Assembly (NCBI GenBank): GCA_963762575.1
Contig: CAVXLL010000014.1
Span: 62,001-126,000 of the forward strand
Reading direction: 5' to 3'
DNA from: AP-15 sp963762575
GTDB taxonomy: Bacteria; Pseudomonadota; Alphaproteobacteria; ATCC43930; CGMCC-115725
DNA length: 64,000 nucleotides
The notes under the pieces were generated by a model. It saw only the letters and a list, made by a program, of their open reading frames with translations. It had not been told where the DNA came from and ran no database searches. The position numbers and the translations under genes were made by a program. Positions 17,347 to 25,953 of this stretch are shown piece by piece (position 1 is the first letter of the stretch; every line of letters starts with the position of its first letter).

Positions 17347-18214
17347 CGACCGTCTCATCGCCTATCTCGACGGCGAGGTCGACGCGTCGGCGAGGCGTGA
17401 GATCGAGGATTGGCTCGACAGCGATCCGGCCGCTCGCGACAAGGTCGCTGCGCTCGCCGAGTCGGCTGTTCTGGTGCGCTCGGCCTTCGACGAGGTTATG
17501 CACGAACCGGTGCCGGACCGGCTGATCGCGGCTGCCCGAGGCGAGAGGGTTCCGGCCGAACCGAGTGCGAAAATTCTTCCTTTCAGGCGCGGGCAGCGGA
17601 CCGGGAGCGCCCCTGCCGCGCGCCGTTGGTGGCTCGGTTTGCCCCTGGCCGCCTCGCTGTTCGGCTTGCTGCTGGGCGGCGCCGTTGCTTATCTGAGTGT
17701 CGCCAAGCTGCTGCCCGCAGGCTTCGGGGGCAAGCAGCCTGCGGTCGAGATGGCCGCCGCCGACGATCTTTGGCTCGACAATGCCGTCGGTTATTTCAAG
17801 CTGGCCGCCAGCGCCGGCGACGGCGCCCTGGTCGATGTACCGGCTACCGGCGACGCGCGCGAGGCATGGCAAAAGATCAGCCAGAGCTTGCCACAGCCTC
17901 AGGAGGTGCGGTGGCCGGAGCTCAACCTCAAACCCTGGGGCCTCAATTTCCGCGGTGCCCGGCTCGTCGTTGCCGACGGCCGGCCGGCGGCGCAGTTGAT
18001 GTATACGACCGATAACAAGGCGATCGGGCCGCTGACCTTGATCGTCGGGTCGTCGAAAGAGCCCGACATCCCGCCCACCCTGGCGCGGCGCCAGGATGTC
18101 AATCTCCTCTACTGGCGTCACCAGGGCCGCGCCTATGCGCTGGTCGGCCAAACTGACGTCGGCTATCTCTGGGGCATCGCCAACGACGTCGCCTGGCAGC
18201 TCGACGCCATCTGA
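17330..18214 (+). CDS. Membrane anti-sigma factor
   Basis: 294 residues. N-terminal cytoplasmic anti-sigma domain (DDRLIAYLDGEVDASARREIEDWL), a basic linker, one transmembrane helix at about 103-125 (WWLGLPLAASLFGLLLGGAVAYLSV region), then a periplasmic domain of ~165 residues. The zinc motif HxxxCxxC of ChrR/RsrA-type anti-sigmas is absent, so redox zinc release is not the signal; the periplasmic part is the likely sensor. It should hold the preceding ECF factor inactive. Domain order matches FecR/RskA-like proteins but I cannot place the periplasmic domain. Confidence 0.85.
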   Translation: MQKRSDDRLIAYLDGEVDASARREIEDWLDSDPAARDKVAALAESAVLVRSAFDEVMHEPVPDRLIAAARGERVPAEPSAKILPFRRGQRTGSAPAARRWWLGLPLAASLFGLLLGGAVAYLSVAKLLPAGFGGKQPAVEMAAADDLWLDNAVGYFKLAASAGDGALVDVPATGDAREAWQKISQSLPQPQEVRWPELNLKPWGLNFRGARLVVADGRPAAQLMYTTDNKAIGPLTLIVGSSKEPDIPPTLARRQDVNLLYWRHQGRAYALVGQTDVGYLWGIANDVAWQLDAI

Positions 18215-18363
18215 GCCGGCCTAAATCCCCCTCGCCCCCTGGCCGGAGGAGAGGGGCTTCGGCGCACATCCCGATATTTGCATCGAGACCGAACGCGCTC
18301 ATCTGGTATAGACGAGGGCGCGGCGGTTGTTGCCCCAAACGAAGATGCGAGAAAGGCTCGACC

Positions 18364-20637
18364 ATGGTGGCTATCGAATCGACCCCGGAAATGGCGGCTG
18401 CGGTCTACGCGACGATGGCGCGGAACCTTGCGGTGGTCCGGCGCCGGTTGGGCAGGCCGTTGACGTTGGCCGACAAAATCCTGCTAGGACACCTCGACGA
18501 CCCGGAACACCAGGAGCTCGAACCGGGGAAGAGCTATTTGCTGGTCCGTCCGGACCGCGTGGTTTTTCAGGACGTGCTGGGGCAAACGGGGCTCTTGCAG
18601 TTCATGCAGACTCGGCGCGACAAGGTCGCGGTGCCGGCGACGATCCATTGCGACCACCTGATCCAAGCGCGGGTCGAGGGCGCCGCGGATCTGCGCGAGT
18701 CCCTCGCCGAGAACAAGGAGGTCTATGACTTTCTGCGTTCCGCGGCGGCCAAGTACGGTCTGGGCTTCTGGGGACCCGGCGCCGGCATTATCCACCAGGT
18801 GGTGCTGGAGCAATACGCGTTCCCCGGCGAATTGATCGTTGGCACCAACTCGCACACGCCAAACGCCGGCGGTCTCGGCGCCTGTTCTGTCGGAGTAGGC
18901 GGCGCCGACGCAGTCGAGGTCATCGCCGGATTGCCCTGGGAGGTGCTCTACCCAAAGCACATCGCGGTTTACCTGACCGGCAGCCTGGGCGGCTGGACGG
19001 CGCCCAAGGACGTCATCCTCTATGCTGCCGGGCAGCTGACCGTTTCCGGCGCGACCAACGCCATCGTCGAATATATCGGCCCCGGCGCGCGCACAATTAG
19101 CGCCACCGGCAAGGCGACGATCACCAATATGGGCGCCGAGCTCGGCGCCACGACGTCGATGTTCCCGGCCGACGAGCACATGGCGAAATATCTGCGTGCC
19201 ACCGGCAAGGGAGGCCTAGTCCCGCTGATGCAGCAGAACCAGCATCTGCTCGAACCGGACAAGGAAGTCGAGTCCGATCCCGCGAAATTCTACGACCGCG
19301 TGGTCGAGCTCGATTTGTCGAAACTCGAGCCCTATGTCGTCGGTCCCCATTCGCCGGACAGGGCACGTCCGATCTCGAAGCTCGCGGCCGAGGTGGCAGA
19401 CCAAAAGAACGGGTTCATCGACGAGATCTCGACCGCCCTGATCGGCAGCTGCACGAACTCGTCCTACGAGGATATGAGCCGCGCCGCGGATGTCGCCGAG
19501 CAGGCGAAGGCGCACGGGCTCAAGGCCGCCGTACCGTTCCTCGTGACCCCGGGCTCCGAGCAGGTGCGGGCGACAATCGAGCGCGACGGCCAGATGCAGT
19601 CATTGAAGGACATCGACGGCACCGTGCTGGCCAACGCCTGCGGGCCCTGCATCGGCCAGTGGCGCAGGTCCGTCGCGGCGGATGCGGTGCCGAACACGAT
19701 CGTCACCTCGTACAACCGCAATTTCCCGCGGCGCAACGACGGGTCGCCGACGACGATGAACTTCATCGGCAGCCCGGAGATCGTCACCGCCTTTTCGTTG
19801 GCGAAGCGGCTGTCATTCAACCCGGTGACCGACACGCTGACGGACGCCGAAGGCAAGCCGTTCCGCCTCGACCCGCCGAAGCCCGCGCCCGAGGTGCCGG
19901 CGCACGGTTTCGACCCCGGGCTTGCTACTTACATCGCGCCGCCGGAGGACGGCAGCGCGATCAAGCTGGACGTCGATCCGAACAGCGAGCGGCTGCAGGT
20001 GATGGAGCCGTGGGCGGCATGGGACCACAAGGATTTCGTGGACATGCCGGTGTTGATCAAGACCAAGGGCAAGACCACGACCGACCACATCTCTCCCGCC
20101 GGTCCGTGGCTGCGCTACCGTGGGCATTTGGACAAGTTCAGCGACAACATGTTCATGGGCGCGACCAACGCCTTCACCGATGAGGCCGGGACCGGCGTCA
20201 ACGTCCTGACCGGTGAAAAGGGACAGGCGATCGGCAAGATCGCCCGCGACTACAAGGCCCACGGCGTCCGGTGGGTCGCGGTCGGCGACGACAATTACGG
20301 CGAAGGCAGCAGCCGCGAGCACGCCGCGTTGTCTCCGCGCCTCTTGGGCGGCGCGGCGGTAATCGCCCGCAGTTTCGCGCGCATCCACGAATCCAACCTG
20401 AAAAAGCAGGGCCTCTTGGCGCTGACCTTCCAGGACCGGGCGGATTACGATCGAATTCGGGTGGATGACCGCATCAGCCTCGTGGGGTTGGAGGAAATGG
20501 CGCCCGGGCAGCCGGTCGAGTGCCGCATCAAGCATGCCGACGGCACGACCGAGAAGCTATGCCTCAACCACACTTTCAGCGCCTCCCAGCTCGAATGGTT
20601 CCGCAAGGGATCGGCGCTCAACCTCTTCCATCATTGA
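18364..20637 (+). CDS. Aconitate hydratase, mitochondrial type
   Basis: 757 residues. Interconverts citrate and isocitrate in the TCA cycle. 4Fe-4S ligands at C363 (GSCTNSSYED), C426 and C429 (ACGPCIGQW). The length and the C-terminal sequence (NHTFSASQLEWFRKGSALN) match the mitochondrial/AcnM class, not the ~890-residue AcnA or the AcnB usual in proteobacteria. Substrate-binding stretches TNSHTPNAGGLG and GSSREHAALSPR are intact. Preceded by 149 non-coding bases after the anti-sigma gene; it may be read from its own promoter. Use of this class in an alphaproteobacterium is notable. Confidence 0.93.
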   Translation: MVAIESTPEMAAAVYATMARNLAVVRRRLGRPLTLADKILLGHLDDPEHQELEPGKSYLLVRPDRVVFQDVLGQTGLLQFMQTRRDKVAVPATIHCDHLIQARVEGAADLRESLAENKEVYDFLRSAAAKYGLGFWGPGAGIIHQVVLEQYAFPGELIVGTNSHTPNAGGLGACSVGVGGADAVEVIAGLPWEVLYPKHIAVYLTGSLGGWTAPKDVILYAAGQLTVSGATNAIVEYIGPGARTISATGKATITNMGAELGATTSMFPADEHMAKYLRATGKGGLVPLMQQNQHLLEPDKEVESDPAKFYDRVVELDLSKLEPYVVGPHSPDRARPISKLAAEVADQKNGFIDEISTALIGSCTNSSYEDMSRAADVAEQAKAHGLKAAVPFLVTPGSEQVRATIERDGQMQSLKDIDGTVLANACGPCIGQWRRSVAADAVPNTIVTSYNRNFPRRNDGSPTTMNFIGSPEIVTAFSLAKRLSFNPVTDTLTDAEGKPFRLDPPKPAPEVPAHGFDPGLATYIAPPEDGSAIKLDVDPNSERLQVMEPWAAWDHKDFVDMPVLIKTKGKTTTDHISPAGPWLRYRGHLDKFSDNMFMGATNAFTDEAGTGVNVLTGEKGQAIGKIARDYKAHGVRWVAVGDDNYGEGSSREHAALSPRLLGGAAVIARSFARIHESNLKKQGLLALTFQDRADYDRIRVDDRISLVGLEEMAPGQPVECRIKHADGTTEKLCLNHTFSASQLEWFRKGSALNLFHH

Positions 20638-20990
20638 GAAATCGGTCGAAAGGCCGGTCCGAGGCAGTGCATCGGCGGCAGGTGGACGCCGTGAGATCGG
20701 CCATCGGCGGTGATAGCATCCCGCCGGGCGTATTCTGGGGTGTTCCAGCGTAAAACCGGCGCGACAGTCCGCGGGCCGGTCCTATGTACATCGAGGAAAC
20801 TAGGAACATCCTTTCTCAGTTACGGGTCATAATCCCAGACAGCGATGGTGGGAACGAAGCGGGTGGCTCGACGCGGCAGGTGGATGCAGAGGGTCTGCTA
20901 ACCAAATTCGTGACCGCGAACTGAACAAGCTTGCTTCACCATTGTCGTTTTGCGTTATCTTGTTCATCCCGGACTGCAAAGGATCAGACC
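20638..20990. other. Intergenic stretch without a recognisable gene
   Basis: Between aconitase and the small secreted protein. No protein-like frame, no RNA gene seen. It must hold the promoter of the downstream gene; I could not identify one with confidence. Confidence 0.5.
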
Positions 20991-21494
20991 ATGAAGCATT
21001 TCTTGACCGGCGCGGCGGTCGTCGCTGCGCTTGCGATCTCGGCGCCGGTTTCGGCGCAACCGGCCAGTCCATCCGGCGGAGCACCGACGCCCTATGCCAC
21101 GGGCACACCTCCTCCGGCGCCCACCCCATCGGGGCGGATGCCCTCAGGAGGGAAGAAGTTATCGGGATCGAACACTGTCCCCACGGCGGCCTCGACCTCC
21201 GAGACGACGTCGGCGACGCCCCCGGCGCACCGTCACGCGCGCGTCCACCACGCGATGCATGGCCATATGGCCCATGGCCCGGGCCCGAAATCGGCGACGG
21301 ATACGACCGCACAGCTGAACCAAGCGGAGCTCGCCCGCCTGCAAGCTGGGGCTGCCCCGATGGCTCCACAAATGGCTCCGCAAATGGCTCCGCCCCCATC
21401 AGCAATGAGCGGAGGCAACAGCCTGGGGTTGTCCGGCCCGAACACGGGCGGGCCCGGCCTGACACCCTATAGCGGCGGCGCCCCGCAACGTTGA
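20991..21494 (+). CDS. Secreted low-complexity Pro/Ala/His-rich protein
   Basis: 167 residues with a clear signal peptide (MKHFLTGAAVVAALAISAPVSAQ, cleavage after AQ). The mature protein is low-complexity: proline, serine and threonine rich, a histidine-rich patch (HRHARVHHAMHGHMAHG) and a short repeat MAPQ-MAPQ-MAPP near residue 130. AAGGA about 12 bases before ATG 20991 supports the start. The histidine patch could bind metal ions; that is inference. No recognised family. Confidence 0.65.
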   Translation: MKHFLTGAAVVAALAISAPVSAQPASPSGGAPTPYATGTPPPAPTPSGRMPSGGKKLSGSNTVPTAASTSETTSATPPAHRHARVHHAMHGHMAHGPGPKSATDTTAQLNQAELARLQAGAAPMAPQMAPQMAPPPSAMSGGNSLGLSGPNTGGPGLTPYSGGAPQR

Positions 21495-21848
21495 CCCGCT
21501 TGCGGGCTGTGTCGAGCCTCTGAGCATGCGGTAAGGGGCTGGACTCCTCTTGTTCTTGCGGCTCAGGGCTAGCTTTGGAGATGCCGGCGCCCCTGCTCGC
21601 GCCTGTTAACCGGGGTTAGGCCTTGCCCCGCAGACTTTCATCCCCGACCAGCCCTTGAGCCAGCAGGCCTAGGGCGGATGCAATCCGCCGCCTTGTCGCC
21701 GGGATTGTGGGACGTGATCGTGACTTCGCTTATTGTCTTCCCGCCGCCGCAGAGGGCATTGCCGGTAACGGCTAAATTGGCGGATTGCCTCCGCGTTGCG
21801 AACTCTGAACCGACGTTGTAGCCCCTCACCCCCACCCTCTCCCCGCAT
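21495..21848. other. Intergenic stretch without a gene
   Basis: No convincing coding frame. Near 21823-21845 there is a C-rich stretch (CCCCTCACCCCCACCCTCTCC) of a kind that recurs between genes in many GC-rich alphaproteobacteria. Confidence 0.45.
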
Positions 21849-22665
21849 GCGCTGCCTTGCCGCCGAGTCCGGTGCTCGACGCGGTGATGAGCCACCTGGT
21901 GCGCGAGGCAGCCATCGGCGGCTACGAGGCGGCGGCCGAAGCGGAGGGTCGCATCGCAGATGTCTACGACGCCCTCGCCACACTCATCGGCGCGCGCCGC
22001 GAGATCGCCTTCGTCGAAAGCGCCACGCGCGCCTGGGACATGGCGTTCTACGCCATTCCGGGCGGGCGACCGCGTCATCACTGCGCGGGGCCGAGTACCT
22101 GTCGAACTATCTCGCCTTCCTGCAGATGAAGCCGCGCGTCGGGATCGAGATCGACGTGGTCGGCAACGACGCGTCCGGGCAGCTTGACCTCGCCGCGCTC
22201 GAGCCACCTCTCATCGATCTCCAGGCCGCCTCCTTGGCCGACGCTGACATCTACGCCGTGCGAGACGACGCGCGCCGGCTCGAAAATTGGGAGCGGTCCG
22301 TCGCCGGCCAGATCGGCCTCGGCGCCGCGGCCCATTACGCGGGTCGGCATCGAGGCGATCGAGGCCCGGGTCAAAGCATTGGGTTCGCTGCTACGGCGCG
22401 AGCTCGGGACGCGGCAAGGCGTGACCTTGCACGATCTCGGCGCCGAGCAGTGCGGGATCGTGACCTTTCTCAAGGAGGGCGAAACGCCGGACAAGACGCG
22501 CGACCGGCTCCCGCGATGAACGTCAACGTCCACGTGTCCCGATCGCCACGCGCCCCCGCGCTCGATCTACCCGCGCGCGGATTGGACGCGCTCGTCCGCG
22601 CCAGCGTGCACTACTACAACGACGAGCCCGAGGTGGAGCGCTTCGTTCGGGCGGTGGCGGGCTAA
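21849..22665 (+). pseudogene. Decayed class V aminotransferase/cysteine desulfurase-like gene
   Basis: Pieces of one protein appear in three frames: DVYDALATLIGARREIAFVESATRAWDMAFYAI, then PFRAGDRVITAR, then AEYLSNYLAFLQM...DASGQLDLAALE, then IEAIEARVKALGS...GVTLHDLGAEQCGIVTF, and finally ARGLDALVRASVHYYNDEPEVERF. The order follows class V aminotransferases, but about 75 residues between DLAALE and PPLIDLQAASL are missing, including the region that holds the PLP-binding lysine. At least four frame changes plus this deletion make it a clear pseudogene. Confidence 0.85.
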
Positions 22666-22721
22666 CCCTCCTCTAGCCGCGAGGTTTAAAAGTCAGAATT
22701 CAACCCCCATTTCGAAGGTTT

Positions 22722-23184
22722 TCAACGCCTGCTCCGATTCCGCCGTTCACGCGCGAGACTGCCATTGTCAAAGTCCGGATGGCCGAAGACGGCTGGAACA
22801 GCCGTGATCCGCATCGGGTTTCGCTGGCCTATAGCGAGGATAGCCGATGTCGAAATCGGGCGGAATTCATCGATGGGCGCGCCGAGATTGTCGCCTTTCT
22901 AATCCGCAATGGCACAAGGAACTCGATTATCGCCTAATCAAGAACTGTGGGCATCCGCCGATAACCGCATTGCCGTGCGCTTTGCCTATGAATGGCATGA
23001 CGACAGCGGCAACTGGTTCCGCTCCTACGGGAACGAGAACTGGGAATTCGATGCGGCTGGAGTGATGCAGCGACGCTTCGCTTCTATTAACGATTTGCCG
23101 ATCAGAGAAGCCGATCGGAAATACCATTGGCCCCTTGGGCGGCGGCCCGACGATCACCCCGGTCTTTCCGACCTAAGCCTTTGA
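22722..23184 (+). pseudogene. DUF1348 (SnoaL/NTF2-like) gene with two single-base deletions
   Basis: Reading PPFTRETAIVKVRMAEDGWNSRDP in one frame, HKELDYRLIK in the next, and LWASADNRIAVRFAYEWHDD...FRSYGNENWEF in the third gives a complete DUF1348 protein of about 150 residues ending GRRPDDHPGLSDL. One base is missing near 22908 (expected R-K-W-H) and one near 22942 (expected I-K-E-L-W). Apart from these the protein is well conserved, so the breaks are recent or are sequence errors. No start codon is clear upstream. Function of the family is not established; NTF2-like fold. Confidence 0.85.
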
Positions 23185-23220
23185 TGGCGGCTCACCGCCA
23201 AAGGCGAGGGCTGGCGACGG

Positions 23221-23640
23221 TCACTTTGGCTGCGACCGCAGCCATTCGATGAAGCGCGCCGTTTGCGGGTTCGTTCGCTGACCCACCAAGGTGGCAACCG
23301 CAATCTTGCCGCTCGTCACCTCGTAAAATCATACGACAACTCGGTCTACCCCAGATTTCTCGATATAACCAATCCGTAGCTCGGTCTGAACCACCGCGAC
23401 GTTGCCGGAGACGTATTTGCGGATCTTGAATTGGTTCTTGGCCGACACGCAAAGCTCCAACCCCTTTGGATCGCGGCCTTGCCGACACAGGGGGTCCAGC
23501 ATAGTCCGCCATCTTGGACGATCGCGTCATCGCTGTACAAGATACCCTTCTGCTGCGCGGTCGAATGCCGGATTGAGGCAATCCGAAGGCTGCGCGGGTC
23601 ATCGGAGCGAATGCCCGCTATCCTCACCAAACCGGGCCCG
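23221..23640 (-). pseudogene. Decayed gene, family not recognised
   Basis: On the minus strand the frame ending at TGA 23221 reads KGLELCVSAKNQFKIRKYV, SGNVAVVQTELRIGYIEKSG, then VDRVVV-stop-FYEVTSGKIAVATLVGQ and TARFIEWLRSQPK. The internal TGA arises from one extra T (GTATGATTT where GTAGATTTT is expected). Upstream, the coding continues in another frame (LYSDDAIVQDGGLCW). The sequence is protein-like, with a periplasmic-protein flavour, but I do not recognise it and see no intact start. Confidence 0.55.
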
Positions 23641-23751
23641 CGGGGTGTAGAGCAGAAAGTCGGATACGTGCCAGCAGCGGACGGTCGCGGGGTCCGTTGC
23701 TGCATTCGGCGAGATCAGCCGAAAGCCGCCAGGACGCCAGGAACCCGCCCG

Positions 23752-25248
23752 TTACACGTAGGCGCGCTCGGTGCGCCGGATGGCCTGAAAGCGCCGGAAA
23801 GCCTTGCGCTCGTCTTCAAGCCCGAGGAATGAACGTACGGTGCTGCCGCGAAAGGTGTGCGCGAACATCTTCGGCGCGTTCCGCAACAGGAAGAGGGGGC
23901 TGTGGGCGAAGGCGGCCGGCATGTGGCGCAGCTTCATCCAGCGCTCCGCCCGCCACCGCAGGAACTCCACCTCGTCCGCCGAGAGATGTTCGGTCCGCAC
24001 GACCGCGGTGGTGCCGTCGTATTCCTCGAGCCGCTCGTTGATGATCAGCCCGCGGTCCCGGAAATCCTTGGTCATCGGCGTGCCCGGGTAGGGCGTCGGG
24101 TGCTGGATGTAAGGCCAGTCCACGTATCTTTTGGCGAATTCGAGATTGGCTTCGACCGACTCGCGAGTATCGCCGGGGCTGCCGACGATGAGCCCGCCGA
24201 CGACGATCATCTTGTTGCGATGCAGATACTCGATGGCCTTGAGCGTCGCATTCCCCGATTTCCGGCCGTTCTCGCGCTCGCGGTTCTTGGATTCGGCTCT
24301 GAGGAACTGCAGGTCTTCTTCAAGGATGTTCTCGATGCCCAGAAAGACGTAGCGGAAGCCGGCCTCCCGCATCAGCCGGGCGAGCCGCTCGCCGTGGTTG
24401 GCGACCGCCGAGGTCGTCGCCTGAACGGTGTATTCGAGGTCGTTCAGCCCGGCGTCGATGATCGCCTGGCAGAGCGCCTCGAACCGCCGCACGTTGAGCG
24501 TGATGTTGTCGTCCACAATGAAGAGCGACCGGGCGCCACGGTCCCGCGCGTCGCGGATGTCCGCCAAGACCCGCTCGAAGGAGTAGGTGTGGAAGTTTCG
24601 TCCGCGCATCTCGATGATCGAGCAGAAGCTGCAGTCGAAGGTGCAGCCGCGTGAGGTCTCGATCACGTCGACCTGCCGGCCGAGCAGCGTATAGCCGCCG
24701 AGCACCCGGACGTCGCGCCGCGGCGGCCGGATCTCGCCGTCATCGAGGCCGCTCACGCGGCGTGCCGGGTTGTGGCGGAATCCGTTGCCGCTTCGGTAGG
24801 AGAGGCCGGCGATGTGATCGTATCCGCGCTGCGCCTCGAGCGCGCGCAACAACTCACGGAACGTGATCTCGCCCTCGCCCCGCACGATAAAGTCGACCTC
24901 GCCGTCAGGGTCCTCGGTGTAGGCCTCGGGAGCAAGGCTCGGATCATAGCCGCCGACGACGACGCGTGCGCTTGGGCGCCGCGCGCGGACGAGATCGATG
25001 ATGCCTTTGGCCGTCTTGCGCTGGAATGTCATGACCGAGAGCCCGACGATTTCGGGCTCGTGCTCGTCCAGGAGCCGCTCGACGGTCTCTCGGACCCGGT
25101 TTTGAACGAGCAACAAGTCCGCCGCGGCGACCCGATGGTGGGGATCGACGTTCCCGGAGAGGGACGTCAACGCCCCGTTCGGCATCCGGATGGCGATTGT
25201 CGGCATGTGTTCGAACGAGTCCGGCATCGAGAACAGCAGGACGTTCAT
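23752..25248 (-). CDS. B12-binding-domain radical SAM protein
   Basis: 498 residues. N-terminal cobalamin-binding-type Rossmann domain (about 5-150; GLSVMTFQRKTAKGI, VVVGGYDPS) without the DxHxxG motif, then a radical SAM domain with the 4Fe-4S motif CTFDCSFC near residue 206 and a GxIxGxPG-like strand (GGLIVGSPGDT). Members modify lipids, cofactors or antibiotics by methyl transfer or rearrangement; no neighbouring gene points to a substrate. Related in layout to the hopanoid and tetrapyrrole enzymes (HpnJ/HpnP, BchE), but I do not assign it to any of these. Confidence 0.88.
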   Translation of the reverse strand: MNVLLFSMPDSFEHMPTIAIRMPNGALTSLSGNVDPHHRVAAADLLLVQNRVRETVERLLDEHEPEIVGLSVMTFQRKTAKGIIDLVRARRPSARVVVGGYDPSLAPEAYTEDPDGEVDFIVRGEGEITFRELLRALEAQRGYDHIAGLSYRSGNGFRHNPARRVSGLDDGEIRPPRRDVRVLGGYTLLGRQVDVIETSRGCTFDCSFCSIIEMRGRNFHTYSFERVLADIRDARDRGARSLFIVDDNITLNVRRFEALCQAIIDAGLNDLEYTVQATTSAVANHGERLARLMREAGFRYVFLGIENILEEDLQFLRAESKNRERENGRKSGNATLKAIEYLHRNKMIVVGGLIVGSPGDTRESVEANLEFAKRYVDWPYIQHPTPYPGTPMTKDFRDRGLIINERLEEYDGTTAVVRTEHLSADEVEFLRWRAERWMKLRHMPAAFAHSPLFLLRNAPKMFAHTFRGSTVRSFLGLEDERKAFRRFQAIRRTERAYV

Positions 25249-25953
25249 CGGCGTGCCCCCTGCATTCGTTCGTCAGGGCCGCTATGGCCCAGGACGCATT
25301 GCAACCCCTTCGCCTTCGCGCCGCCCTCGACCGGAAGGTCCTCGGCGCCGAAGCTGCGCCCGTGACGCGCAAGGACAGCGCGACGCGGCTGGCGTCGACG
25401 ATCATGAAATCCATACCGGATAGCGCGCAAGGATTGACGGTACGAACAGCGCCCGGTCTGAAAGCTGCACAATTCTTCCTCGCCCCGCGTGCAATGATCG
25501 CAACTTCCTGGAAGGCGGCATAGCCCTCACCCACCAAGTCCTTCGGGCTTGGTCCCCCCTCTCCCGCGGTGTGTAAAGCTGGGGAGATGGTGGCGAGCGC
25601 AGCGAGGCGGGTGAGGGTCTTTTGCCGCGCCCAATTTTTCTTCCAACATAGGGTGCGCGTGCGGCGAACCGGCGCGCGGGCCGCATCGATTAGGCCATCC
25701 GTCCGCGAGTTGCGCCTTGACCATTGGTAGAGCGACGGACATATAAGGAACGCAGTGTTCGTGCTCCCCCTTCGAGTCACGTGACCGAACATGCGTGAGC
25801 GATCCCACCACCACGGGTGGGAACTGGGTCGGTCTTTATGCCTGCCACGCCCGGACAACCCTCTTCACGCGGGTCGTCTTCCGACCCGCCAGGTGCCTGC
25901 GCATAGACGCAAGACGCCTGTGGGCCTTATGCGATTTTTGAGAGATCCCAATC
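25249..25953. other. Long intergenic region, ending in a structured leader
   Basis: About 700 bases without a convincing gene. The first half has only composition-driven open frames. Around 25525-25575 is a C-rich stretch of the kind also seen at 21823. The last 150 bases contain three hairpins, described separately, and probably form the 5' leader of the DEAD-box helicase mRNA. Confidence 0.55.
25803..25939 (+). promoter_or_regulatory. Structured leader before the DEAD-box helicase gene
   Basis: Three inverted repeats in 137 bases: TCCCACC/GGTGGGA (25803-25809 with 25816-25822), GCGGGTCG/CGACCCGC (25869-25876 with 25882-25889, perfect 8-bp stem, 5-base loop), and CGCATA/TATGCG (25900-25905 with 25928-25933) followed by TTTTT at 25935-25939, just before the TTG start at 25954. 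The last one resembles an intrinsic terminator placed in the leader. Cold-responsive helicase genes often have long folded leaders; an attenuator or RNA thermosensor is inferred. Confidence 0.45.

Noticed and set aside
25255..25523. Open frames in both strands between the radical SAM and helicase genes
   Set aside because: Arginine/alanine-rich translations that change with frame; no start signal or family feature.
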